The position numbers and the translations under genes are program-made. Shown here piece after piece: positions 16,019 to 24,715 of a DNA stretch of 41,091 bases. The notes beneath the pieces were generated by a model that made no database searches, had not been told where the DNA came from, and saw only the letters and a list, made by a program, of their open reading frames with translations. Source of the DNA: Planctomycetota bacterium (GTDB taxonomy: Bacteria; Planctomycetota; Phycisphaerae; Sedimentisphaerales; Anaerobacaceae); assembly GCA_019456195.1 (NCBI GenBank), contig VRUK01000022.1, positions 18,400 through 59,490 of the forward strand, read 5' to 3'. Within the stretch, counting starts at the first letter, position 1, and each line of letters starts with the position of its first letter.

Positions 16019-19000
16019 AGCGAAAGTTTATCACTCAATCGGTAATGATAGTAGTCTGCATTGCAATAGTAATATGCACCTGCTGCAGGACAGCCGAAAA
16101 TTCACAGAACGCCAAAGCGAAAACGTCAGAACATATCCGGAAGATTATTCCATTAGCCGGTCAATGGCTCTTCAAGCTGGACCCAGCCAACGCCGGCGAG
16201 AAAGAAAAATGGTACAATAGCAAACTGTCCGACCAAATCAATTTGCCCGGCTCGACAATCGAGAACGGCTTTGGCGACGATATCTCCCTCGACACGAAAT
16301 GGACCGGCAGCATTATCGACAAATCGTTTTTTACCGACGCCAAATATGAAAAGTACAGACAGCCCGGCTCAATAAAAATCCCCTTCTGGCTCACCCCGGT
16401 AAAACACTATAAAGGCCCCGCTTGGTATCAGAAACAAGTAGATATACCCTCCAACTGGGCCGGCAAAAGAATAAATCTTTTTCTGGAACGTTGCCACTGG
16501 GAAACAAAAGTCTGGGTGGACGATATCGCCGTCGGCGCCCGCGACAGTCTCTGCACGCCGCAGCTCCACGACCTAAGCGGTCTGATGACGCCCGGCCGAC
16601 ATATAGTGACTATCCGGGTGGATAATTCAATGAAATATAACGTCGGAGAAAACGCCCACTCAATCAGCGACCATACCCAATCGAACTGGAACGGCATAAT
16701 CGGCAGAATCGAGCTCCGCGCAGCCGATAGTCTCCGGGTCAGTGACATTCAGGTCTATCCAAACGTAAGTAATAAATCAGCGAAAGTTATTGTAACAATC
16801 AGCAACTCCGGCAATCAAAATCTCAAAGGAACATTAAATATCCGGGCCGAAGGCTTCAATACCGAACAAGGCCGCACGGTCCCACAAAAAAGCATCGAAT
16901 TCACCGCCTCGAAACCCGAAACCACCATCGAAGTTGACTATTGCTTGGGCAATAATGTACAGTTGTGGGATAAGTTCTCTCCGGCATTGTACAAGCTGTC
17001 TGTTTCACTCGCAGCCAAAACCGCAAAAGATACATTCCAGGATGAAAAAGCTGTAACATTCGGCATGCGCCAAATCGGCACAAAAGGAACACAATTCACC
17101 ATCAATGGCCGCCTTACCTTCCTGCGCGGAACACTGGAATGCAGCATCTCCCCCCTGACCGGATATCCGCACATGGACGTCGATGGATGGCTTCGAATCT
17201 TAAGAGCCGCCAGCGCACACGGCCTTAACCACCTGCGATTCCATTCATGGTGCCCGCCCGAGGCCGCGTTCGAGGCCGCCGACAGGATGGGAATTATCTT
17301 TCACGTCGAATGCCCCGCATGGACAGCCATCGGCGACGGCGAGCCAATCGATAAGTTCATCTACGCAGAAGGCGACCGTATCCTAAAAGCGTACGGCAAT
17401 CATCCATCTTTCTGCATGCTTGCTTATGGAAATGAACCGGGCGGCAAAAATCAAAAAAGGTTCCTCGGAGATTTGGTCAACTACTGGAAAGAAAAGGACC
17501 CGCGACGCCTTTATACCAGTGCGGCCGGATGGCCCATCATCACTGAAAACCAGTTTCACAGCACACCCGCCCCGCGAGGCCATCAATGGGGCGCAGGTTT
17601 GAGCAGCCGCTTCAACGCAAAACCACCTGAAACCGCAAGCGACTATCGAGACATCATCGGAAAATACAACGTCCCAGTCGTCAGTCATGAGATAGGCCAG
17701 TGGTGTGTATTTCCAAACCTGAATGAAATAGAAAAGTACACAGGCGTCCTGAGAGCACTAAACTTCGAGATTGTCCGTGATTCACTTGCCGAAAAGCACA
17801 TGCTCGACCAGGCACAGGACTTCCTTCTGGCCTCCGGAAAATTGCAGGCCTTGTTATATAAGGAAGAGATAGAATCCGCACTGCGCACTCCCGGCTTCGG
17901 CGGTTTTCAACTGCTCGATATTCACGACTTCCCGGGTCAGGGTACGGCGCTTGTGGGAATTCTCGACCCCTTCTGGGACTCCAAGGGCTACATCGAACCA
18001 CATGAACACAAACGCTATTGCAATGAAACCGTACCCCTTCTGCGAATGAAAAAACGCACATGGACTACAGACGAAACATTCAGTGCCGACATTGAAATTG
18101 CTCATTTCGGCCCTGAGCCACTCAACAACGCAACTATACTCTGGTCTATTGACTCTGAAAAATATAAAGTTGCTTCAGGGCAACTACCTCAGATTACAAT
18201 CCCAATTGGTAACGGCACTAAGCTAGGTAAAATCAATGTCCCGCTTGCAAACATTGATGCACCGAAAAAACTAATGGTAAAGGTTTCCATAAAGGATACT
18301 TCATCTGAAAATAGCTGGGACATCTGGTTATACCCACGCCGTGTGTATCCGGTTGCGTCGATAGACTTATTGGTAGCAGACAGCTTCGACGAAAAAGTTC
18401 AGAATGCCCTGAAAGCCGGCCGAAAAGTCCTGCTCATGCCTCCGTTGAATTCCATCGACAGTGACATCCCGGCGGGCTTCACTTCAATCTTCTGGAATAC
18501 GCAATGGACAAGACAGCAGCCTCCGCACACTCTGGGCATCCTATGCAACCCGAAACATCCGGCCCTGGCAAAATTCCCAACAGAATTTCACAGCAACTGG
18601 CAATGGTGGGACCTCGTAACAAAATCTAAATTTATGGTACTTGACGAATTCGCCCCTGAATTTCGCCCCATCGTCCAGGTTATAGACGACTGGAATACCA
18701 ATCGCAAGCTTGGCCTTATCTTTGAAGCGAAGATTGACACCGGCAAACTGCTCGTCTGTAGTATCGACCTTCGCAGCAACCTCACAAATCGCCCGGTGGC
18801 AAGACAGATGCTGCAAAGCCTCCTCAGCTATATGGACAGCAGCGCCTTTACGCCGAGGCTCAGCACCGACTCCGAACACATCAAAAGCCTGTTCAAAAAA
18901 CCAACCCTGATAAGCAAGGCCCGGGTGGTAATGGTTGACAGTCAGGCCTCTGGCCACGAAGCTCGCAACGCCATCGACGGCAACCCGGCTACTATCTGGC

Positions 19001-19335
19001 ATACCTCATGGGAGCCGGCACCAAAGGCATATCCCCACGAAATCCGAATAGAACTTCCCGAACCGGTCGCAATCAAAGGTCTGAACTATACCCCTCGCCA
19101 GGATATGTCTAACGGCTGGATTTCCAAATATCAGGTATATGTAAGTACTGATGGCAAAAACTGGGGCAGCCCATGCGCAACCGGAACTTTCCAGAAAGGC
19201 AGAAGCGATAAGAACGTTCTTTTCGAGAAGGCAAGCACTGGCAGATTCGTACGTTTCGTAGCGCTCTCCGGATTCGACGGCCAGCCATTTGCTTCGATAG
19301 CCGAACTCAACATCATACCGGCTTCCGTAAAATAG
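16015..19335 (+). CDS. Secreted glycoside hydrolase family 2-like enzyme with C-terminal F5/8 domain
   Basis: 1106 aa from GTG 16015, which has GAGGAG seven bases upstream. An N-terminal hydrophobic signal ends in a Cys-rich stretch (ICTCC, 20-24), possibly a lipoprotein signal. Residues about 45-240 are the GH2 sugar-binding jelly roll (AWYQKQVDIP, LERCHWETKVWVDD). An immunoglobulin-like domain lies at about 240-350. The TIM barrel lies at about 355-700, with YGNEP giving Glu474 as the likely acid/base and SHEIGQW giving Glu559 as the likely nucleophile. The last 140 residues (AIDGNPATIWHTSW onward) form an F5/8 type C (CBM32-like) carbohydrate-binding domain. GH2 enzymes remove terminal beta-linked galactose, mannose or glucuronate; which one is unclear. 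Its end faces the convergent SSS symporter gene 38 bp away. Confidence 0.88.
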   Translation: MKRKFITQSVMIVVCIAIVICTCCRTAENSQNAKAKTSEHIRKIIPLAGQWLFKLDPANAGEKEKWYNSKLSDQINLPGSTIENGFGDDISLDTKWTGSIIDKSFFTDAKYEKYRQPGSIKIPFWLTPVKHYKGPAWYQKQVDIPSNWAGKRINLFLERCHWETKVWVDDIAVGARDSLCTPQLHDLSGLMTPGRHIVTIRVDNSMKYNVGENAHSISDHTQSNWNGIIGRIELRAADSLRVSDIQVYPNVSNKSAKVIVTISNSGNQNLKGTLNIRAEGFNTEQGRTVPQKSIEFTASKPETTIEVDYCLGNNVQLWDKFSPALYKLSVSLAAKTAKDTFQDEKAVTFGMRQIGTKGTQFTINGRLTFLRGTLECSISPLTGYPHMDVDGWLRILRAASAHGLNHLRFHSWCPPEAAFEAADRMGIIFHVECPAWTAIGDGEPIDKFIYAEGDRILKAYGNHPSFCMLAYGNEPGGKNQKRFLGDLVNYWKEKDPRRLYTSAAGWPIITENQFHSTPAPRGHQWGAGLSSRFNAKPPETASDYRDIIGKYNVPVVSHEIGQWCVFPNLNEIEKYTGVLRALNFEIVRDSLAEKHMLDQAQDFLLASGKLQALLYKEEIESALRTPGFGGFQLLDIHDFPGQGTALVGILDPFWDSKGYIEPHEHKRYCNETVPLLRMKKRTWTTDETFSADIEIAHFGPEPLNNATILWSIDSEKYKVASGQLPQITIPIGNGTKLGKINVPLANIDAPKKLMVKVSIKDTSSENSWDIWLYPRRVYPVASIDLLVADSFDEKVQNALKAGRKVLLMPPLNSIDSDIPAGFTSIFWNTQWTRQQPPHTLGILCNPKHPALAKFPTEFHSNWQWWDLVTKSKFMVLDEFAPEFRPIVQVIDDWNTNRKLGLIFEAKIDTGKLLVCSIDLRSNLTNRPVARQMLQSLLSYMDSSAFTPRLSTDSEHIKSLFKKPTLISKARVVMVDSQASGHEARNAIDGNPATIWHTSWEPAPKAYPHEIRIELPEPVAIKGLNYTPRQDMSNGWISKYQVYVSTDGKNWGSPCATGTFQKGRSDKNVLFEKASTGRFVRFVALSGFDGQPFASIAELNIIPASVK

Positions 19336-19373
19336 CAAAGCACAATCCAATACGAAGTGAAACTTCAAACAAC

Positions 19374-20906
19374 TTACCAGAAGATAATGTAAAAAACCGC
19401 CACCGCCGCAATCACCAAACCACCGGCAAGTTTCACCTCAGGCGCCGTCTTTGTCTCGATACCCTCACGAACCGGCAATTCTTTCGGTCTATCCAATGGC
19501 TTAAAGAAAGTGATTAATCCCATAATCATCAGCACAAGCCAGAACGTTATCGCAACCTGTATCAGAAAATGCAGGTCCTGTGCAAATCTTTGAAACAGAC
19601 CATAAATAATCGGCCCGCTAATCAGCGCCGTCACTCCCGCCGCACCGGGCGCTTTTTTCACCACCATACCGAAAAGAAATGCAGCCACCACGCCCGGCCA
19701 GATATACCCCTGAAACTGCTGAATATACTGAAAAACTCCGCCGAATTTTGGATCATCCAGCTTTGGCGCCAGCAGACATCCCGCGACCACAAAAACCATC
19801 GTCATAATACGCCCCAGAAACAACAGCCGCCTCTGTGGAGCATTGCGGTCGAACATCCGGTTATAAATATCCATCGTAAAAATCGTCGAGGCGGAATTCA
19901 GCATTGAAGCCAAAGAGCTGATTACCGCCCCGGCTATCGCCGCAAACATAAAGCCGCGCAGACCCGCCGGAACCAAATTGCGAATCAACATCGGAAACGC
20001 CTCATCTGCCTTGGCCATCTCACTGCCGTAAAGCTGATAAGACATAATCCCCGGCATCACAATCGCAAACGGAACCAGAATCCACAAAGCCCCGGCAAAA
20101 ATAACACCAAGCTGACCATCGCGAAGCGTCTTGGCCGCAAGATTACGCTGAACAATAAACTGATTCAAACCGCAGTAATAAACCAGCACAATCCACATCC
20201 CCCCGAAAACACCCGTCCACGGCAGCCCCTCATGGCTGGCCGGAAGGACCATGTGCAGTTTGTCCGTGTTGGTAGTTGAAAACTGTTCCCAACCCCCGCA
20301 GGCGTGCAGGCCTAAAAAGAAAATGGTAACACCTCCTACAAGCAGCGCCAATCCCTGGAACAAATCAGCCCACGCCACCGCTTTCAATCCACCCCAGACA
20401 GTGTAGGCCGCCGCTATCAAACCGATTAACCACACACCCTGACTCATCGAAAGGCCAAAAATCGTCCGCAGCGTCAATCCCCCCGAATAAAGCACCGCCG
20501 CAAGAAGAACCGCCACGTAAATTACAACTGTGGTCAACGCCATAATCGCGCGGGCCGTGGAATTGTAGCGATATTCTAGGTATTCGGGCATCGTATAAAT
20601 GCCGGCCCTGAGAAAACGAGGCAATAATGTAAAAGCGATAATTACAATACCGACACTGCCGAACAATTGCCAGTTGCTCACCGCCAGCCCCACACTGCCA
20701 GCCCCCTGACCGGCCATACCTACAAACTGCTCCGTCGAAATATTCGCGGCAACAATCGAAATGCCAATCAGCCACCACTTCAAGCCCCGGCTGGCCAAAA
20801 AATAATCCTCGCTCGTCTTCTCCTTACGGCTCTTAAACAAGCTGAAACCAACCACAATTCCGATGAACGCGATGAATACTCCGATATCAATAAAGTTCAA
20901 ATCCAT
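19374..20906 (-). CDS. Sodium:solute symporter (SSS family)
   Basis: 510 aa with about 13 hydrophobic segments, typical of SSS/SGLT-like carriers. ATG 20906 is preferred, with GAGG upstream; an earlier in-frame ATG at 20966 lies upstream of the predicted transcript start. Recognisable parts are the SEDYFLASRGLKWWLIG first-loop motif, the NISTEQFVGMAGQG sodium-binding helix and GAVISSLASMLNSASTIFTMDIY, the SSS signature around helix 8. It uses the sodium gradient to import a small solute. Its placement beside the GH2 hydrolase, and the close resemblance to planctomycete sugar-type symporters, suggest a sugar, but this is inference. Confidence 0.9.
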   Translation of the reverse strand: MDLNFIDIGVFIAFIGIVVGFSLFKSRKEKTSEDYFLASRGLKWWLIGISIVAANISTEQFVGMAGQGAGSVGLAVSNWQLFGSVGIVIIAFTLLPRFLRAGIYTMPEYLEYRYNSTARAIMALTTVVIYVAVLLAAVLYSGGLTLRTIFGLSMSQGVWLIGLIAAAYTVWGGLKAVAWADLFQGLALLVGGVTIFFLGLHACGGWEQFSTTNTDKLHMVLPASHEGLPWTGVFGGMWIVLVYYCGLNQFIVQRNLAAKTLRDGQLGVIFAGALWILVPFAIVMPGIMSYQLYGSEMAKADEAFPMLIRNLVPAGLRGFMFAAIAGAVISSLASMLNSASTIFTMDIYNRMFDRNAPQRRLLFLGRIMTMVFVVAGCLLAPKLDDPKFGGVFQYIQQFQGYIWPGVVAAFLFGMVVKKAPGAAGVTALISGPIIYGLFQRFAQDLHFLIQVAITFWLVLMIMGLITFFKPLDRPKELPVREGIETKTAPEVKLAGGLVIAAVAVFYIIFW

Positions 20907-20951
20907 TCGACAAACCTCAGCCCCAATCTTATATTTTAAAAACAGGCCGTA

Positions 20952-20979
20952 ATTATAACCTCTCACGAGCCGACTGCAA
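20952..20979 (-). promoter_or_regulatory. Promoter of the SSS symporter, TTGCAG-N16-TATAAT
   Basis: Minus-strand TTGCAG (20979-20974) and perfect TATAAT (20957-20952). The predicted start near 20945 leaves a leader of about 40 nt to ATG 20906 and rules out the longer upstream start. Confidence 0.5.
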
Positions 20980-21090
20980 TACTCTGTTATGGCCTTAAGT
21001 CTTGTAGGGTATTATCTAAACCAAACCCAACCTCTCACATAATCTGAAATCCAAAATCTGTGATCTGAATTTTTTAAATCATCAATCTTA

Positions 21091-21102
21091 ACTCAAAACT
21101 AA
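21091..21102. repeat. Dispersed motif ACTCAAAACTAA, copy 1
   Basis: This 12-mer recurs at 34767 and 37306, where it extends to ACTCAAAACTAAACA. All three copies are intergenic and oriented the same way. Confidence 0.45.
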
Positions 21103-21141
21103 TTTCTTTTCCCCTTTTCCTTATTTTCGGTACGGCTTTTT

Positions 21142-21171
21142 TTGTTGATTTTGCTTCTGGCAGGATATACT
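21142..21171 (+). promoter_or_regulatory. Promoter candidate of the MNT/HEPN pair, TTGTTG-N18-TATACT
   Basis: TTGTTG at 21142-21147 and TATACT at 21166-21171. The predicted transcript start (about 21178) is only some 5 nt before the ATG at 21183, and no ribosome-binding site is present, so the mRNA may be leaderless. Confidence 0.4.
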
Positions 21172-21182
21172 TTAGTGTAGTT

Positions 21183-21485
21183 ATGATTAATATAGAAAAG
21201 ATAAAGCCGGAAGTTGAACGAGTATGTAGGCACTTGCCGGTCAAAAGATTAGGTCTGTTCGGTTCGGCGTTGGGGCGAAATTTTTCTCGTACCAGCGACG
21301 TCGATGTTCTGGTTATTTTCGATTCCGGCGAAGATATTGACCTTTTTGATGAATATTTCGAATTGAAGGAGCAGCTCGAGAAGATATTTAGACGAAACGT
21401 TGATCTGGTTGTTGATAAAAAATTCAAAAATCCCATCTTCAGAGAATCCATCGACAGGACAAGGATCGTCATTTATGAACGATGA
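21183..21485 (+). CDS. MNT-type nucleotidyltransferase, antitoxin of a HEPN/MNT pair
   Basis: 100 aa, the usual length of minimal nucleotidyltransferases. The signature is LFGSALGRNFSRTSDVDVLV: Gly-Ser followed by the D-x-D pair that binds metal and nucleotide. In HEPN/MNT modules this protein neutralises the HEPN toxin, and in characterised cases it does so by attaching AMP groups to the toxin. Its stop overlaps the HEPN start by 11 nt, so the two are translationally coupled. No ribosome-binding site precedes ATG 21183, and the promoter lies unusually close. Confidence 0.87.
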   Translation: MINIEKIKPEVERVCRHLPVKRLGLFGSALGRNFSRTSDVDVLVIFDSGEDIDLFDEYFELKEQLEKIFRRNVDLVVDKKFKNPIFRESIDRTRIVIYER

Positions 21486-21813
21486 TACAAGAAAAAACCT
21501 CGTTGATGTCCTCCAGGCTGGCGAGGAGATACAGAATTTTGTTCGTGGAATGGATTTCAAGGCATATCAGGCCAGCCCCGTTACACAAAGAGCTGTAGAG
21601 CGAGACTTCGAAATTATCGGCGAAGCTCTTAACAGGATTAAATCCAAAGATGATGAATTACTTGGCAAGATTTCTGAGCATCATCGCATCATAGGATTCA
21701 GAAATATACTGATTCATGGTTATGATGTTGTTGACGAGGCAATTGTTTGGCAGGCCGTTACAAAACATCTGCCGAATTTAATAAGTGAAATAAAACTAAT
21801 ACTGAATGTCTAA
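21475..21813 (+). CDS. HEPN-domain (DUF86) toxin of a HEPN/MNT pair
   Basis: 112 aa from ATG 21475, overlapping the antitoxin gene. It is all-helical in appearance, with the HEPN ribonuclease motif R-x4-H visible as FRNILIHGYD (RNxxxHxY form) at about residues 77-86. Members of this group are tRNA or mRNA nucleases. The VERDFEIIGEALNRI segment is typical of DUF86. An in-frame start at 21400 exists but would overlap most of the antitoxin's end and is less likely. The pair is probably a type II or type VII toxin-antitoxin module for plasmid-like stability or phage defence. Confidence 0.87.
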   Translation: MNDDTRKNLVDVLQAGEEIQNFVRGMDFKAYQASPVTQRAVERDFEIIGEALNRIKSKDDELLGKISEHHRIIGFRNILIHGYDVVDEAIVWQAVTKHLPNLISEIKLILNV

Positions 21814-21829
21814 AAAAAGATAGGGTATC

Positions 21830-22732
21830 ATGGCAGAAATTTTCTACAAATCAATGAATAGAAGAAATTTTATCAAAACCTCTTTGGCCGCCCTCGGAAC
21901 CGTCGCTGCCCTCAATGCAGGCTGCGCCCCGGGCCTGAAAAGAACCCAATACCAGGCATCTCGATGGGCACTGCTATCCGATACACATATCCCGGAAGAT
22001 GTTAACAACAATTATCGGGGATTCTATCCCTACCAGAACCTGCAAAAAGTCGTTCCCGGTATTATCTCCGCTTCGCCCGATGGCGTAGCTATCACCGGCG
22101 ATCTGGCCAGGCTGACCGGCCAACCGGGCGATTATGCAAACCTTAAGAAACTGCTCGAACCAATCGCAGAAAAAAGACCCGTCTTTATGGCGCTCGGCAA
22201 CCACGACAACCGCGACAACTTCGTTAAGGTCTTTGATAATGTCCCCGGAGAAAAACAGTCCGTTCAGGGCAAGCACGTTGTAGTCGCCGAAAAACCACCC
22301 GCCCGTCTGATTATTATGGATTCACTCTTATACACCAATAAAGTGGCCGGTTTATTAGGAAAGGCACAAAGACAATGGCTCCAAAACTATCTGACCGAAT
22401 GTGACGATACGCCGACAATACTTTGCTTCCATCACTCTCTGGAAGACGGCGACGGAGACCTGCTCGATTTGCCCTGGCTTTTTTCCGCTATGAAACCAAT
22501 TCGCAAGGTTAAAGCCATAGTCTATGGCCACTCTCACGTTTACAGGTTTACTCAATACGAAGGAATCCATCTTATCAACCTGCCGGCTGTTGGGTATAAC
22601 TTCAACGACACCGATCCCGTGGGCTGGGTAGAAGCCAGTCTGACCGCCAGAGGCGGCGATTTCAAGCTGCACGCCATAGCCGGAAACACCAGCAACGACC
22701 AAAGTATAACAAAACTTAAATGGCGGACATAA
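21830..22732 (+). CDS. Tat-exported lipoprotein metallophosphoesterase
   Basis: 300 aa. A twin-arginine signal (NRRNFIK, 10-16) and a lipobox (LNAGC, Cys32) indicate export and lipid anchoring. The calcineurin-like core has all metal-binding motifs: D-x-H at 51-53 (SDTHIP), GD at 90-91, GNHD at 123-126, a His pair in FHHSLED and GHSH near 234. It should be a two-metal phosphodiesterase or phosphatase acting outside the cytoplasm, substrate unknown. A second possible start, ATG at residue 9, would begin directly at the Tat motif. It follows the HEPN gene by 16 bp and may be read through. Confidence 0.87.
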   Translation: MAEIFYKSMNRRNFIKTSLAALGTVAALNAGCAPGLKRTQYQASRWALLSDTHIPEDVNNNYRGFYPYQNLQKVVPGIISASPDGVAITGDLARLTGQPGDYANLKKLLEPIAEKRPVFMALGNHDNRDNFVKVFDNVPGEKQSVQGKHVVVAEKPPARLIIMDSLLYTNKVAGLLGKAQRQWLQNYLTECDDTPTILCFHHSLEDGDGDLLDLPWLFSAMKPIRKVKAIVYGHSHVYRFTQYEGIHLINLPAVGYNFNDTDPVGWVEASLTARGGDFKLHAIAGNTSNDQSITKLKWRT

Positions 22733-22753
22733 GAACCCGAGAAAAAACAATCC

Positions 22754-22783
22754 TTGCAATTGATAACCCTTTTCTGGTATAAA
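22754..22783 (+). promoter_or_regulatory. Promoter candidate of recJ, TTGCAA-N18-TATAAA
   Basis: TTGCAA at 22754-22759 and TATAAA at 22778-22783. The predicted start is near 22790, about 75 nt before the recJ ATG. Confidence 0.4.
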
Positions 22784-22788
22784 AGCAG

Positions 22789-22821
22789 CCGGTAATATAA
22801 CACCTGCGCCTGCTTTACCGG
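22789..22821 (+). other. Hairpin in the recJ leader
   Basis: CCGGTAA (22789-22795) and TTACCGG (22815-22821) can pair as a perfect 7-bp stem, right at the predicted transcript start. It could stabilise or regulate the leader; no U-tract follows, so it is not a terminator. Confidence 0.3.
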
Positions 22822-22866
22822 TGATGGACAGGCAAACCGAAAAATAAAGAACAGGATGAACTCTCG

Positions 22867-24699
22867 ATGCAATCTTCTGCACGGATGCAAATAGACGCCG
22901 AACACGACAAGTCACGTCTGGCACCTCTACGCAGTCAGTCCAAACTGGATAGCTTCCGCAAAAAACAATGGGCAATACAGCCAACGGACGACCGCTCCGC
23001 AGAGCTTGCACGATCCTTGAAGATTTCACCCGTTTTAGCACAGCTCTTAATCAATCGCGGAATAACAGACACCCAGAGTGCTTCCGCTTTCTTAAGGCCC
23101 AAACTGACACAGCTTATCGACCCTGCCCAAATGCCGGGAATTGCCCCGGCGGTTCACAGGTTAAAGCACGCCGTTAAAAACAAGGAAAAAATTACCGTCT
23201 ATGGCGATTATGACGTGGACGGTATTACAGGCGTCTCAATCCTTTGGCAGGTTTTAACACTGCTCGGCGCCGATGTCGATTATTATATCCCGCATCGTAT
23301 CGACGAAGGCTACGGCCTGAACGAAGAAGCAATCCGGACACTGGCAAAATCCGGCACCAGACTTCTGGTCACCGTCGATTGCGGCGTTACCGCACACAGC
23401 TCGGCCCAACTCGCCCGGCAGCTCGGGCTTGACTTAATAATAACCGACCACCACCAGATAAGCGCCCAGCCCGACTGCAAGCTTCCAGAAGCTGTCGCCA
23501 TCGTGCACCCCGCCCTGGAAAAATCCTATCCAAACCAGGCCTCCGCCGGGGCTTTAGTCGCCTATAAACTCGCCTGGGCCATTGCCAACGAATTCAACTC
23601 GGGCCGAAGGCTCGAACCAAAGTTACGCGAATTTATGTTAAACGCAACGACCTTAGCTGCAATGGGGACCGTCGCCGATATCGTTGACCTGCGAGGCGAA
23701 AACAGGGCACTGACAAGCTACGGCTTAAAGGCACTACCCCATTGTAAGCTTTCCGGCATTCAGGCCCTGATTGAATCGGCCGGCCTGACCGGGCAGCAAC
23801 TCGACAGTTTCCATATCGGCTTTCGCCTTGCGCCAATGCTCAACGCCGCCGGACGAATGGGACATGCCCGGCTGGCCGTGGAACTGCTGACATCCGACAG
23901 CCAGATTCGCGCGATGCAGATAGCCGAATATCTCAAAGAGCAAAACAGCAAGCGCCAGCAATACGAGCGAAAGATATTCAAGCAGGCCTGTGAGATGATA
24001 GTTGAGCGAAACCTCCATCACCCCGACCGTAAAAGCATTGTTCTTGCGAACGAAAACTGGCACACTGGCGTAATAGGCATCGTCGCTTCGAGAATAGTCG
24101 ATAAATTCTATCGCCCGACAATTATGCTTAACGCCGATGCCGCCGAAAAAGGCGTCGCTCATGGTTCCGCCCGTTCAATTCAGGGTTTCTGTCTGCTAAG
24201 CGCAATCGAAGCCTGCTCACAGCACTTAATCCGCTTCGGCGGTCACAAAATGGCTGCCGGCGTAACTATCGAAACCGAAAAAATAGACTTGTTCACCGCG
24301 GATTTCGAAGCCTATGCAAAAGAAAACCTGAACGAAAACGACGTCTCCGCAAAACTTCACATCGATGCGGTGGCCCCATTGGCTGAGTTCCGGGCAGAAA
24401 TGGTTAGCGAGCTGCAAATGCTCGGCCCGTTCGGGCAGGGTAATCCCAAACCTGTTTTCGCCACAAAAGGGGTTCGTCTGGCCTCTCCGCCAAGAAGAGT
24501 CGGCTCCGGACGTGAGCATCTTCAGATTGCGATTACTGACAACACAAATAGCATCCGATGTATCGGCTTCAGGTTCGGAAAACTGGAAAAAAAGCTGCTC
24601 GAAAACGAATTCTTCAACGTCGCCTATCAGCCGCAGTTCAATACCTACAACGGAAACACCAACGTCGAATTCATCCTCACCGACATCCAGTTCGAATAA
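22867..24699 (+). CDS. recJ: Single-stranded-DNA-specific exonuclease RecJ
   Basis: 610 aa, slightly longer than typical RecJ. The DHH phosphoesterase core holds DYDVDG at 114-119 (with following ITGVSI), VDCGVT at 170-175 and DHHQ at 194-197. The C-terminal DHHA1 domain has HTGVIGIVASR and RFGGHKMAAG. RecJ degrades single-stranded DNA 5' to 3' in recombination and mismatch repair, needing Mg or Mn. About 45 extra N-terminal residues precede the family start, so a later start is possible, but no better ribosome-binding site was seen. The stop lies 16 bp from the convergent transglutaminase gene. Confidence 0.94.
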   Translation: MQSSARMQIDAEHDKSRLAPLRSQSKLDSFRKKQWAIQPTDDRSAELARSLKISPVLAQLLINRGITDTQSASAFLRPKLTQLIDPAQMPGIAPAVHRLKHAVKNKEKITVYGDYDVDGITGVSILWQVLTLLGADVDYYIPHRIDEGYGLNEEAIRTLAKSGTRLLVTVDCGVTAHSSAQLARQLGLDLIITDHHQISAQPDCKLPEAVAIVHPALEKSYPNQASAGALVAYKLAWAIANEFNSGRRLEPKLREFMLNATTLAAMGTVADIVDLRGENRALTSYGLKALPHCKLSGIQALIESAGLTGQQLDSFHIGFRLAPMLNAAGRMGHARLAVELLTSDSQIRAMQIAEYLKEQNSKRQQYERKIFKQACEMIVERNLHHPDRKSIVLANENWHTGVIGIVASRIVDKFYRPTIMLNADAAEKGVAHGSARSIQGFCLLSAIEACSQHLIRFGGHKMAAGVTIETEKIDLFTADFEAYAKENLNENDVSAKLHIDAVAPLAEFRAEMVSELQMLGPFGQGNPKPVFATKGVRLASPPRRVGSGREHLQIAITDNTNSIRCIGFRFGKLEKKLLENEFFNVAYQPQFNTYNGNTNVEFILTDIQFE

Positions 24700-24715
24700 G
24701 TGTTTCCGTCATCCG

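Noticed and set aside
20907..20966. Upstream in-frame ATG of the SSS symporter
   Set aside because: It lies upstream of the transcript start predicted from TTGCAG-N16-TATAAT, and the added residues are not membrane-like.
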